Source: Pseudomonas cremoris
Lineage (GTDB): Bacteria; Pseudomonadota; Gammaproteobacteria; Pseudomonadales; Pseudomonadaceae
Reading direction: 5' to 3'
Length of the DNA stretch: 64,000 nucleotides
NCBI RefSeq assembly: GCF_014230465.1
Contig: NZ_JAAXCY010000012.1
Span: forward strand, 1 to 64,000
A program made the translations under genes and the position numbers. Below, in pieces: positions 1-8,395 of the stretch (position 1 is its first letter; every line of letters begins with the position of its first letter). The notes under the pieces were generated by a model. It was given only the letters and a program-made list of their open reading frames with translations. It was not told where the DNA came from and did no database searches.

Positions 1-1
1 G

Positions 2-277
2 ACCCAGATGATCCTGCAAGGGACCCAGCTGGAGATCGAATACGCTCGCGACACCATGCCGCGTGGGGTGTTGGGCATGAACGCGGCGATGATGGAGGAC
101 TACCTCAAGTTCATCGCTAACCGTCGTCTGTCGCAGATTGGTTTGAAGGAAGAGTATCCAGGGACGACGAATCCGTTCCCGTGGATGAGCGAGATCATGG
201 ACTTGAAGAAAGAGAAGAATTTCTTTGAGACGCGAGTGATTGAGTACCAGACCGGCGGCGCGCTGAGCTGGGACTAA
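2..277 (+). CDS. nrdB: Ribonucleoside-diphosphate reductase beta subunit, 3' end only
   Basis: This is the C-terminal 91 residues of the radical-bearing small subunit of class I ribonucleotide reductase, which supplies the tyrosyl radical for making deoxyribonucleotides. The 5' part lies outside the window. The helix containing MMEDYLKFIANRRLSQIGL and the segment NPFPWMSEIMDLKKEKNFFE are typical of NrdB. The tail VIEYQTGGALSWD keeps the conserved Tyr and acidic end that dock onto the large subunit. The frame is open from base 2 to the TAA at 275-277. A REPIN follows 19 bases later. Identification is from family resemblance of the C-terminus alone. Confidence 0.9.
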   Translation, partial: TQMILQGTQLEIEYARDTMPRGVLGMNAAMMEDYLKFIANRRLSQIGLKEEYPGTTNPFPWMSEIMDLKKEKNFFETRVIEYQTGGALSWD

Positions 278-296
278 TCAACAACACAGATCCAAT

Positions 297-384
297 GTGG
301 GAGCGGGCTTGCTCGCGAATGCGGTGATTCAGTCACCGGATGCATCGACTGATACACCGCATTCGCGAGCAAGCCCGCTCCCAC
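297..384. repeat. REPIN (inverted pair of REP sequences)
   Basis: Two REP arms face each other. The left arm starts GTGGGAGCGGGCTTGCTCG and the right arm is its reverse complement, with about 40 bases of divergent spacer. It lies between nrdB and the DUF1289 gene. Such doublets are moved in trans by RAYT transposases, none of which is encoded in this window. The same element recurs six more times here at nearly constant length. Confidence 0.9.
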
Positions 385-426
385 ATGGGTTTGCGGTGCT
401 TTCCGGATTTTGTAATCAAGCCTCTT

Positions 427-915
427 ATGCCCAACCAAACCATCAAAACCCCCTGCGTCGGCCTGTGCTCCACCGTCTATGGCGACCTGGTCTGCCGGGG
501 CTGCAAGCGTTATCACCACGAAGTGATCCAATGGAACGGCTACAACGCTGAGGAAAAACAGGCGGTGTGGCTGCGTCTGGAGCAATTGCTGGTGCAAGTG
601 ATGGCCAGCAAGCTGGAAGTGTTTGATCCGCCCCTGCTGCGCCAGCAACTTGAAACGCGCAAGATCCGCTTTGTGCCGCAGCAATCGCCGTATTGCTGGG
701 CGTACCAGTTGATTGCGCGAGGCGCACGGGTGATTTCCAAGTTGGACGCCTATGGCCTTGCGTTGTTGCCGGAGTTTCGCGAGCGGCACCTGGCGGACTT
801 GCGGGATGCGATTGACCGGGAGTTTTTCCTGTTGTCGGAGGCGCATTACGAGCGCTATATCGCGCCGGGGTTTCTAAAGGAGACCTTTGGGCCAGCCCTG
901 ATCGCCACTTTATAA
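427..915 (+). CDS. DUF1289 family protein
   Basis: A 162-residue soluble protein. The N-terminus carries the DUF1289 cysteine pattern: TPCVGLCSTV, then CRGCKRYHHEVIQWN, which suggests a small metal- or Fe-S-binding knuckle. The rest is helical and not recognisable. The ATG at 427 is preferred because the upstream in-frame extension runs into the REPIN and gives a repeat-encoded N-terminus. The biochemical role of DUF1289 proteins is not established. It appears to be a single-gene unit, ending 61 bases before the stop of the convergent E1 gene. Confidence 0.8.
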   Translation: MPNQTIKTPCVGLCSTVYGDLVCRGCKRYHHEVIQWNGYNAEEKQAVWLRLEQLLVQVMASKLEVFDPPLLRQQLETRKIRFVPQQSPYCWAYQLIARGARVISKLDAYGLALLPEFRERHLADLRDAIDREFFLLSEAHYERYIAPGFLKETFGPALIATL

Positions 916-933
916 CCAACACCTCTTGATAGT

Positions 934-959
934 GTGGGAGCTGGCTTGCCAGCTCCCAC
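934..959. repeat. Single REP-like palindrome of a different subtype
   Basis: A perfect inverted repeat: GTGGGAGCTGG, a four-base CTTG loop, then CCAGCTCCCAC. It lies between the convergent DUF1289 and E1 genes. It shares the GTGGGAGC start and CTTG loop with the REPIN arms, but its stem differs and it has no partner copy. No T-run follows on either strand, so it is not an obvious intrinsic terminator, although its position would suit transcript-end stabilisation. Confidence 0.75.
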
Positions 960-975
960 CGTTGAGCCCTGATGT

Positions 976-3654
976 TCAACAGACCCAGGGCATATCGCGC
1001 TCTGCCTGCAAGCCGTACTTCTCAATCGCCGCTTGGCAAACCTGCCTCTCCAATCCCCCCTGCTCCACCAACGCCGTCAGCGCTGCCAATACGATGTGGT
1101 AACGATCCACCTCAAAGAAATCACGCAACGCCACCCGCGTATCACTGCGTCCAAAACCGTCGGTACCCAGTACGGTGTAGCTGGAGCTGACGTACGAGCC
1201 GATCATCTGCGGCACCGCCCGCACATAGTCGGACACCGCCACCACCGGCGCACCGTTGGGCAAACAGTCAGCCAAATGGCTGGTGCGGGCGGTGCCTTGT
1301 GGGTGCAGACGGTTCCAGCGTTCCACCTCTCGCGCATCCCGCGCCAATTCGCTGAAGCTGGTCACGCTGAACACCTCGCTCGCCACTTGCCAATCCTCTG
1401 CCAGCAACTGCGCGGCTGCCTGCGCCTCACGCAGCAAGGTGCCGGACGCTATCAGGCGCACCTTGGCATTCGCCGCGCCTTCAAGGCGATACATGCCCTT
1501 GATAATCGCTGCCTCCACACCGTGCGGCAGGCTCGGCTGCGGGTAGTTTTCGTTCATCAGGGTCACGTAGTAGAACTCGTCCACATCGTGCTCGAGCATC
1601 TGGCGCATGCCATGGTCGAGGATCACCGCAAACTCCCCGGCAAACGCGGGATCGTAGGCGCGGCAGTTGGGGACCGTGGCCGCAGTGAGATGGCTGCTGC
1701 CGTCCTGGTGCTGCAAGCCTTCGCCGCCCAAGGTGGTGCGCCCGGCGGTGGCGCCGAGCAGGAAGCCACGGGCGCGCTGGTCGGCGGCGGCCCAGATCAG
1801 GTCGCCGACGCGCTGGAAACCGAACATCGAGTAGTAGATATAGAACGGCAGCATGCGCAGGCCGTGTACCGAGTAGCTGGTGGCCGCCGCGACCCAGGAG
1901 CTGATGGCGCTGGCTTCGCTGATGCCCTCTTCGAGGATCTGGCCGTCGGTGGCTTCGCGGTAGCTGAGGATCGAACCGATGTCTTCCGGCTCGTAGCGCT
2001 GGCCAACGCTGGAGTAGATGCCAATTTGCTTGAACAGGTTGGCCATGCCGAAGGTGCGCGCCTCGTCGGCGACGATGGGCACGATGCGCGGCCCCAGGGC
2101 CTTGTCCTTGAGCAGGTTGGTGAGCATGCGCACAAAGGCCATGGTGGTGGACATTTCCTTGCCCTCAGCGGCCGTCGCAAAACCGGCATAGCCCTCTACT
2201 GCAGGTACGTTGACCGGCGCGGCGGCCTGGCTGCGGCTGGGTACATAACCGCCGAGGTCTTTGCGCCGCTGGTGCAGGTAGCGCAGCTCAAGGCTGTCGT
2301 CGGAAGGCTTGAAGAAGCTCAGGGATTCGGTCTGCTCGTCCGTCAGCGGCAACTGGAAGCGATTGCGAAAGGCGATCAGCGCGTCACGGTCGAGTTTTTT
2401 CTGCTGGTGGGTGGTCATCTTGCCCTGCCCGGCTTCGCCCATGCCGAAGCCCTTTTTGGTCTGGGCCAGGATCACGGTGGGTTTGCCTTTGGCCCGACGT
2501 GCCGCGTGGTAGGCCGCGTGGATTTTGACCATGTCGTGGCCACCACGCTTGAGGCGGTCGATCTGCTCATCGCTCATGTTCTCGACCAGCTTGGCCAGGG
2601 CTTCGCTTTGGCCGAAGAAGTGTTCGCGGTTGTAGGCACCGTCCTTGGCGGCAAAGGTCTGGAACTGCCCGTCGACGGTGTTGGACAGGGTCTCGACCAG
2701 CGCGCCATCCGTATCCTTGGCCAGCAAGGCGTCCCAGTCCGAGCCCCAGACGAGCTTGATCACGTTCCAGCCGGCACCGGCGAACAACGCTTCCAGTTCG
2801 TCGATGATGCGCCCATTGCCACGTACCGGACCGTCGAGGCGTTGCAGGTTGCAGTTGACCACCCAGGTCAGGTTGTCGAGGCCTTCGCGGGCGGCCAGGG
2901 TCAGGGCCGACATGCTTTCCGGTTCATCCATCTCGCCGTCACCGAACACGCCCCACACGTGGCGATCGGTGGTGTCCAGCAGGGTGCGGTGCTGCAAATA
3001 ACGCATGAAACGCGCCTGAAAAATCGAGCTGATGGGGCCGATGCCCATGGAGCCGGTGGGAAACTGCCAGAAGTCCGGCATCAACCATGGGTGCGGGTAG
3101 CTGGACAGCCCGCGTGCGCCCGTCTTGGGCCCACCGAGTTCCTGGCGATAGTGGGCCAGGTCCTGCTTGCTGAGGCGCCCTTCAAGGAAGGCACGCGCAT
3201 AAATGCCTGGAGCGGAATGCGGTTGATAGAACACCAGGTCTCCACCAAAACCGTCGTTACGCGCACGGAAAAAGTGGTTGAAACCCACTTCAAATAAATC
3301 CGCTGCACTGGCATAGCTGGCGATATGCCCGCCGAGTTCGCCATAGGCCTGGTTGGCCCGCACCACCATGGCCAGGGCGTTCCAGCGTACCAGCGAGGCC
3401 AGGCGCTCTTCGGTGGCCAGGTCGCCAGGGAACGCCGGTTGCTGCTCGACGCTGATGCTATTGATGTAGGGCGTGCCGTGGCGCGGTTTCCAGTCGATGT
3501 GCGGGGCACTGCCTTCGCGGGCCAGCAGGTCGAGGATCTGCCGCGCCCGCGCCGGACCGGCATTTGCGACCAGTGACGCAAGGGCATCGCGCCACTCGTC
3601 CAACTCTGCCTGATCCAAGGCTGTGTGATTCACTGCACTCGCGAAACCGTTCAT
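976..3654 (-). CDS. Pyruvate dehydrogenase E1, homodimeric type (AceE paralogue, MdeB-like)
   Basis: An 892-residue thiamine-diphosphate-dependent 2-oxoacid dehydrogenase E1 of the AceE family, expected to decarboxylate a 2-oxoacid and pass the acyl group to a lipoyl E2. The ThDP signature starts at GDGEMDEPES (near residue 230) and closes with the Asn of VVNCNLQRLDG. Length is close to E. coli AceE (887). The ATG at 3654 sits five bases after a GGAGG ribosome-binding site; the GTG two codons upstream overlaps that site. No E2 or E3 gene is nearby, so this is an orphan E1. Pseudomonas normally has aceE next to aceF elsewhere. A second E1 in P. putida, MdeB, acts on 2-oxobutyrate from methionine breakdown, so a non-pyruvate substrate is plausible here. 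No methionine gamma-lyase gene is in the window. Confidence 0.85.
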   Translation of the reverse strand: MNGFASAVNHTALDQAELDEWRDALASLVANAGPARARQILDLLAREGSAPHIDWKPRHGTPYINSISVEQQPAFPGDLATEERLASLVRWNALAMVVRANQAYGELGGHIASYASAADLFEVGFNHFFRARNDGFGGDLVFYQPHSAPGIYARAFLEGRLSKQDLAHYRQELGGPKTGARGLSSYPHPWLMPDFWQFPTGSMGIGPISSIFQARFMRYLQHRTLLDTTDRHVWGVFGDGEMDEPESMSALTLAAREGLDNLTWVVNCNLQRLDGPVRGNGRIIDELEALFAGAGWNVIKLVWGSDWDALLAKDTDGALVETLSNTVDGQFQTFAAKDGAYNREHFFGQSEALAKLVENMSDEQIDRLKRGGHDMVKIHAAYHAARRAKGKPTVILAQTKKGFGMGEAGQGKMTTHQQKKLDRDALIAFRNRFQLPLTDEQTESLSFFKPSDDSLELRYLHQRRKDLGGYVPSRSQAAAPVNVPAVEGYAGFATAAEGKEMSTTMAFVRMLTNLLKDKALGPRIVPIVADEARTFGMANLFKQIGIYSSVGQRYEPEDIGSILSYREATDGQILEEGISEASAISSWVAAATSYSVHGLRMLPFYIYYSMFGFQRVGDLIWAAADQRARGFLLGATAGRTTLGGEGLQHQDGSSHLTAATVPNCRAYDPAFAGEFAVILDHGMRQMLEHDVDEFYYVTLMNENYPQPSLPHGVEAAIIKGMYRLEGAANAKVRLIASGTLLREAQAAAQLLAEDWQVASEVFSVTSFSELARDAREVERWNRLHPQGTARTSHLADCLPNGAPVVAVSDYVRAVPQMIGSYVSSSYTVLGTDGFGRSDTRVALRDFFEVDRYHIVLAALTALVEQGGLERQVCQAAIEKYGLQAERDMPWVC

Positions 3655-3845
3655 GGGCACCTCCGGGCTTTTTTTCCAGTTTATGTCGGGGCCTGAGGAT
3701 TTTTTGCCTGTTATCAGGCGGGAAAATTCGTTTTTTGAGCATGATTAACTGCCATTCAGACGTTTCTCAGCACGTTGTGCTCATGTACCCCGAAACCCTG
3801 CAACTGTGTTTAAAATGCCGCCCGCTCAACGACCGACGCTAAACG

Positions 3846-4760
3846 ATGAACCCAGACGCACTCGCCACCCTGCACGCTCACCTGCTCACCGCCCTGGAGA
3901 ACCCGCCCAGCGAAACTCGACGCCTGTTCCACGGCCGTGGCCGCTGCTGGCCAGGCCTGGAGCAACTGACGGTGGACTGGTTGCAAGGTGTGTTGCTGGT
4001 GTCGCTGTTCAAGGAGCCCGAGACGGCGCAGCTGGAAGCCCTGAAACAGCTGCTGCACACCCAGTTCAGCGCCTACACCGTTGCCCTGCAACACCGTTAC
4101 CTGCCGCAAAGCACCACCGAATGGCTGGTGGGCAACCCCATCGACGAACTGACCATCACCGAAGGCGGCCTGCGTTACCTGATCGACCTGGGTAAAAAAC
4201 AGAACAGCGGGCTGTTCCTCGACATGCGCTACGGCCGCAACTGGGTACGTGAACAGGCCGAAGGCCAGCGCGTGCTCAATCTGTTTGCCTACACCTGTGG
4301 GTTCTCCGTAGCAGCCATCGAAGGCGGTGCCGACCATGTGGTGAACCTCGACATGGCGCGTGGTGCACTGAGCCGGGGCCGCGACAACCATCGCCTGAAT
4401 GGCCATGACCTGAGCAAGGTCAGCTTTCTTGGCCATGACCTGTTCAAGTCCTGGGCCAAGGTCACTAACAGCGGCCCCTATGACCTGGTGATCATCGACC
4501 CGCCGTCATTCCAGAAAGGCAGCTTCCTGCTGACCAAGGACTACCAGCGCGTTCTGCGACGCCTGCCGGATTTGCTCACCCCACAGGGCACGGTGCTGGC
4601 GTGCATGAACGACCCAGCCTTCGGCGAAGACTTCCTGATCGACGGCGTAACCCGCGAAGCGCCGGGACTGCGCTTTGTCGAGCGCTTGGCAAACCCGCCG
4701 GAATTTCCTGATATTGACGCGCAAAGTGGCTTGAAGGCGCTGGTGTTCCGCCAGGGCTGA
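3846..4760 (+). CDS. Class I SAM-dependent methyltransferase (RlmK/RlmI-like)
   Basis: A 304-residue Rossmann-fold methyltransferase resembling the catalytic part of 23S rRNA m5C/m7G enzymes such as RlmI and the RlmK half of RlmL. Seen directly: SAM motif I region VLNLFAYTCGFSVAAIEGGA, the acidic VVNLDMARGAL ribose-binding loop, and the DLVIIDPPSFQKG motif, a (D/N)PPxF-type catalytic loop. The N-terminal roughly 110 residues carry no recognisable RNA-binding PUA or THUMP domain, so the substrate (RNA or protein) cannot be set. It is divergent from the E1 gene across a 190-base spacer and monocistronic. Confidence 0.8.
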   Translation: MNPDALATLHAHLLTALENPPSETRRLFHGRGRCWPGLEQLTVDWLQGVLLVSLFKEPETAQLEALKQLLHTQFSAYTVALQHRYLPQSTTEWLVGNPIDELTITEGGLRYLIDLGKKQNSGLFLDMRYGRNWVREQAEGQRVLNLFAYTCGFSVAAIEGGADHVVNLDMARGALSRGRDNHRLNGHDLSKVSFLGHDLFKSWAKVTNSGPYDLVIIDPPSFQKGSFLLTKDYQRVLRRLPDLLTPQGTVLACMNDPAFGEDFLIDGVTREAPGLRFVERLANPPEFPDIDAQSGLKALVFRQG

Positions 4761-4909
4761 TGCCGAAACGCCCCACGCTTGCTACGCTAAGTGATACACC
4801 GGGGTGGTGAACCTTCTTGCCCCCTTCCCGGTCGATACCTGCATTCCCCGGCCAGACCCGACGGCGTTACGTTGTCGGCTGCCCCGTTTCACCTTTTGGA
4901 GAACCGCCC

Positions 4910-5629
4910 GTGATATCGACCCTGCATGTAGCCAGACTCAAAGCCTGGGGCGCCCACGGCTTTACCGCTACCGGTGTGGTGCTGGCCTTTTTGGCCACGC
5001 TGGCACTGCTGGAAAACTCACCCAAGGCCTGCCTGCTGTGGCTGGGGCTGGCGCTGGTGGTCGATGGCGTCGACGGCTCGCTCGCGCGACGGGTCAATGT
5101 GAGCACGGTACTGCCCAGCTTTGACGGCTCGGTGCTGGACCTGGTGATCGATTACCTCACCTATGTGTTTATCCCCGCGCTGTTTATCTACCGTTATATC
5201 GACCTGCCGGACTTCACCCACCTGTTCACGGTGTCGGTGATCCTGGTGTCGTCGCTGTTCTGCTTCTGCAACGTGAACATGAAGAGCAAGGACAACTATT
5301 TTGTCGGCTTTCCTGCCGCGTGGAACGTAGTCGCGCTGTGCGTATACATCATCCAGCCCGAGGCCTGGGTCACGCTGTTGACGGTGATCGGCTTGGCGCT
5401 GCTGACCGTGACACCGATGAAGTTCCTGCACCCGTTCCGGGTGAAGCGGTTTATGCCGATCAATATCGCGGTGACCACCATCTGGCTGCTGTGCAGTTTC
5501 TTGATGGTGGTGGATTACCCGAACACCAACCCGTGGACGTTTGGGTTGTGGTCGCTGATGTCGGCATATTTCCTGGGGATTTGCATCTGGCGTACGGCGC
5601 TGGAGTGGCTGGACAAGCGTCACGGCTGA
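4910..5629 (+). CDS. pcs: Phosphatidylcholine synthase (CDP-alcohol phosphatidyltransferase family)
   Basis: A 239-residue integral membrane enzyme expected to condense CDP-diacylglycerol directly with choline to form phosphatidylcholine. Residues around VVDGVDGSLARR to DLVIDY fit the Pcs version of the family motif exactly, DGx2ARx12Gx3Dx3D. This separates Pcs from PgsA and PssA, which have eight rather than twelve residues in the first gap. About eight hydrophobic segments are present. The start is taken as GTG at 4910, eight bases after GGAGA; an in-frame TTG at 4817 would add 31 residues with no ribosome-binding site. Activity in vivo would depend on choline supply. Confidence 0.9.
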   Translation: MISTLHVARLKAWGAHGFTATGVVLAFLATLALLENSPKACLLWLGLALVVDGVDGSLARRVNVSTVLPSFDGSVLDLVIDYLTYVFIPALFIYRYIDLPDFTHLFTVSVILVSSLFCFCNVNMKSKDNYFVGFPAAWNVVALCVYIIQPEAWVTLLTVIGLALLTVTPMKFLHPFRVKRFMPINIAVTTIWLLCSFLMVVDYPNTNPWTFGLWSLMSAYFLGICIWRTALEWLDKRHG

Positions 5630-5643
5630 TCGCAGTCGAACAG

Positions 5644-5730
5644 GTGGGAGCGGGCTTGCTCGCGAAAGCGGTGGATCAGTTACAGATGTTGTGACTGACA
5701 CACCGCTTTCGCGAGCAAGCCCGCTCCCAC
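5644..5730. repeat. REPIN
   Basis: An 87-bp doublet with arms GTGGGAGCGGGCTTGCTCG and its reverse complement, 14 bases after the pcs stop and 74 bases before the TSUP gene. The inner arm reads cgaaagcgg instead of the commoner cgaatgcgg, and both arms carry this change in complementary form. This shows that the hairpin pairing is kept by compensating changes or copying. Confidence 0.9.
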
Positions 5731-5804
5731 ATTTGGTTCTCCATACATCTCGCAGTAAGATGGCGGCCTTTCGCACAGCGCCCTGCCAACCATAAGCCCT
5801 GCCC

Positions 5805-6584
5805 ATGCCCTTCGAACTCAGCGTTGACCTCACCACCCTCGCCATCCTGGCGTTTGTCGCCTTTATCGCCGGTTTCATCGACGCCATCGCCGGCGGCGGC
5901 GGTCTGCTCACCACGCCTGCCCTGCTTACCGCCGGCATGCCGCCGCACTTGGTACTGGGCACCAACAAGCTCAGTTCCACCTTCGGCTCCGCCACCGCCA
6001 GCTTTACCTTCTATCGCCGCAAGCTGTTTCACCCGCGCCAGTGGGTGCATGCCATCGTCGGTACGTTTATCGGTGCGCTGACCGGCGCCGTAGTGGCTCA
6101 CTACCTGCCCGCCGAGACCCTGAACAAAATGCTCCCGGTGATTGTGTTTGGTTGCGGCTTATACCTGTTGTTCGGCGGCACGCCCAAGGCGCCGCTGGAC
6201 GCCGACGCGCCGATCAAGAAGAAATGGCAGTCCACCCAAGGTTTTGGCCTGGGCTTCTACGATGGTGTAGCCGGCCCAGGTACCGGTGCATTCTGGACCG
6301 TCAGCACGATGTTGATGTACCCCGTGGACCTGGTGAAAGCCAGCGGCGTGGCGCGCAGCATGAACTTCGTCAGCAACGCGGCGGCGCTGTCGGTATTTAT
6401 TTTCAACGGGACGGTGGACTGGATCGTCGGCCTGACCATGGGCATTTGCGTGATGTTCGGCGCGTTCTTTGGCGCACGCAGCGCAATCAGCGGCGGCGCC
6501 AAATTCATTCGCCCGGTGTTTATCACCGTGGTGCTGGGCCTGACCGTGCGCCTAGCCTGGCAGCACTGGTTCAGCGTGGCCTAA
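5805..6584 (+). CDS. TSUP family transporter (TauE/SafE, YfcA-like)
   Basis: A 259-residue polytopic membrane protein with about eight hydrophobic segments. The two family half-motifs are visible: [18 protein letters not shown] near residue 25, and the repeat [18 protein letters not shown] near residue 150. TSUP proteins export or import small organosulfur or organic anions such as sulfite, sulfoacetate or taurine-derived compounds; the substrate cannot be read from this sequence. Its 3' end overlaps the convergent nudC by 33 bases. It is preceded by the REPIN at 5644 and has no obvious operon partner. Confidence 0.85.
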   Translation: MPFELSVDLTTLAILAFVAFIAGFIDAIAGGGGLLTTPALLTAGMPPHLVLGTNKLSSTFGSATASFTFYRRKLFHPRQWVHAIVGTFIGALTGAVVAHYLPAETLNKMLPVIVFGCGLYLLFGGTPKAPLDADAPIKKKWQSTQGFGLGFYDGVAGPGTGAFWTVSTMLMYPVDLVKASGVARSMNFVSNAAALSVFIFNGTVDWIVGLTMGICVMFGAFFGARSAISGGAKFIRPVFITVVLGLTVRLAWQHWFSVA

Positions 6585-7385
6585 ACGCCGCGCCAGGTAG
6601 AGGTCGATCAGGTAACGCGCAATCGAACGTGACGCCGGCAACGGCGGCAGGTTGTGCACATTGAACCACTGCGCGTCTTCGATCTCGTCGGCCTGGGGCA
6701 CGATGTCGCCACCGGCGTACTCGGCATGGAAGCCCAGCATCATCGAATGGGGAAACGGCCAGCACTGGCTGCCCATGTACTGGATGTTCTTCACCTCGAC
6801 CTGCACTTCCTCGTGCACTTCGCGGATCAAACAATCCTCAGCCGACTCACCCGGCTCGGCGAACCCCGCCAGGGTGCTGTAGACCCCCGTGACAAAACGC
6901 GGCGAACGCGCCAGCAGGATCTCGTCGCCACGGGTCACCAGCACGATCATGCTCGGCGAAATCCGTGGGTAGCTGCGCAGGTCGCAGGCCTGGCAATACA
7001 TTGCCCGCTCCCGTGGCACCTGGACCATGGCCTGGCCGCAACTGCCGCAAAACCGGTGCTCGCGCGCCCAGGTGCCGATCTGCGCGGCGTAACCCAGCAC
7101 TTTGTACAGGGTGTGATCGCCTTGCAGCATGAAGGCCCGCAGGCCCTGCCAGCTGCAACCCGGCACTTCGGCCGGCGCGTTCAGTTCCAACAGGTACACC
7201 GGCTCACCGTCGAGGTGGCCGATGCCGTGCTCGGCGAACACCGACAGGTCCTGGCGCTTGAGCCATTCGCGGGGAAACAGCGGGCCATTGGTGTCATGTA
7301 AAAAACCATCGCGGCTGCGGGCGACAGCCCAGCCGCCAGGGGTGTCGTTGTCCAAAAGCGTTGTGGTAATCCAGCCTGGGGTCAT
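6552..7385 (-). CDS. nudC: NAD(H) pyrophosphatase / Nudix hydrolase NudC
   Basis: A 277-residue Nudix enzyme that cleaves NADH to NMNH and AMP and can remove NAD caps from RNA. Seen: a zinc ribbon with CGSCG and YCQAC around residues 105-125, followed by the Nudix box [20 protein letters not shown] with its metal-binding REVHEEVQ. The ATG at 7385 is preferred. A TTG three codons upstream would overlap the stop of the crotonase gene by 4 bases, while the ATG begins five bases after that stop. The two genes therefore probably form a short operon, crotonase then nudC. The 3' end overlaps the convergent TSUP gene. Confidence 0.93.
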   Translation of the reverse strand: MTPGWITTTLLDNDTPGGWAVARSRDGFLHDTNGPLFPREWLKRQDLSVFAEHGIGHLDGEPVYLLELNAPAEVPGCSWQGLRAFMLQGDHTLYKVLGYAAQIGTWAREHRFCGSCGQAMVQVPRERAMYCQACDLRSYPRISPSMIVLVTRGDEILLARSPRFVTGVYSTLAGFAEPGESAEDCLIREVHEEVQVEVKNIQYMGSQCWPFPHSMMLGFHAEYAGGDIVPQADEIEDAQWFNVHNLPPLPASRSIARYLIDLYLARRLGHAEPVLPG

Positions 7386-7390
7386 GTCAG

Positions 7391-8203
7391 TCAATCCACG
7401 AATTCGGGTTTCTGCTTACTCATATGGGCCGCGATGGCCACGCGCAGGTCGTTGGATTGCAACATAGCCGAGTTCCAGGTGGCAACGTATTCCAGACCGT
7501 CATTGACCGTATGGTCACGCATATAGCTGATCATGGCTTTAGTGCCGGTGACGGCAATCGGCGATTTGGCGGCGATTTCATGGGCAATCTCCAGCACGCC
7601 GGCCAACAGGCTTTCTTGATCGGGGTAGACACGATTGACCAGGCCGATGCTGCGCGCTTCCTCGGCGCCGAATTGACGACCGGTGTAGGCCAACTCACGC
7701 AGCATGCCGTCGCCGATGATGCGCGGCAGGCGCTGCAGGGTGCCAACGTCGGCGGCCATGCCGATGTCGATTTCCTTGATCGAGAACTGCGCACCTTCGG
7801 CGGCGTAGCGCATGTCGCAGGCGCTGATCAGGTCGATGGCGCCGCCGATGCAGTAACCCTGGATCGCCGCCAATACCGGCTTGCGGCAATTGTCGACCGC
7901 GTTGAACGAGGCTTGCAGTTCAAGGATCTTGCGGCGCAGCAAGCGCGCGTTGCGCCCTACGTCCTTGCCGAAGTCGTTGGCCACCGAGGCCAGCATCATC
8001 AAGTCGATACCCGAGGAGAAATGTTTGCCGGCGCCGCTGAGCACCACGGCGCGCACGGTGTCGGTGTCTTCGACCCATTGGAAGATGTCGATGATCTCGG
8101 TCCAGAACGCGGCGTTCATCGCGTTGATCTTTTCCGGGCGGTTGATCTGCACATGGGCAACATTACCGGTGAGTTCGACGACGAAAGCTTGGTATTCGGA
8201 CAT
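7391..8203 (-). CDS. Crotonase family protein, delta3,5-delta2,4-dienoyl-CoA isomerase-like
   Basis: A 270-residue enoyl-CoA hydratase/isomerase superfamily enzyme, probably acting in beta-oxidation of unsaturated acyl-CoAs. The oxyanion-hole region is [12 protein letters not shown], and the second CoA-binding region is [19 protein letters not shown]. The catalytic stretch [18 protein letters not shown] carries the Glu and Asp pair typical of ECH1-type dienoyl-CoA isomerases rather than the two Glu of hydratases. The ATG at 8203 gives the family N-terminus [11 protein letters not shown]; the longer reading upstream is not conserved-looking. It lies five bases upstream of nudC on the same strand. 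Confidence 0.85.
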   Translation of the reverse strand: MSEYQAFVVELTGNVAHVQINRPEKINAMNAAFWTEIIDIFQWVEDTDTVRAVVLSGAGKHFSSGIDLMMLASVANDFGKDVGRNARLLRRKILELQASFNAVDNCRKPVLAAIQGYCIGGAIDLISACDMRYAAEGAQFSIKEIDIGMAADVGTLQRLPRIIGDGMLRELAYTGRQFGAEEARSIGLVNRVYPDQESLLAGVLEIAHEIAAKSPIAVTGTKAMISYMRDHTVNDGLEYVATWNSAMLQSNDLRVAIAAHMSKQKPEFVD

Positions 8204-8395
8204 GGCAGTGATCCCTGACTGGCGAGTGATAAGGCCCGAACTATAACAAGGGTGCACAACGGCGCATCGGCCAAAAACGGGACTGACAAAGGTAATGGAA
8301 TGTTGTGACTGCACGGTTCATGCAGCGCCATTACATTTCACGCGGGGGGCACGGTTTTTCGGCTATACAATCAGGGCCATTGCCTGGAGCCGCCT

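Noticed and set aside
934..959. Palindrome considered as a rho-independent terminator
   Set aside because: The stem is strong but no T-run follows in either direction, so it is listed as a REP-like repeat.
1033..3297. Long open frame opposite the E1 gene
   Set aside because: It lies wholly antisense to a clear AceE-type gene, has no family resemblance, and is His/Val-rich as expected from the complement of a high-GC coding strand.
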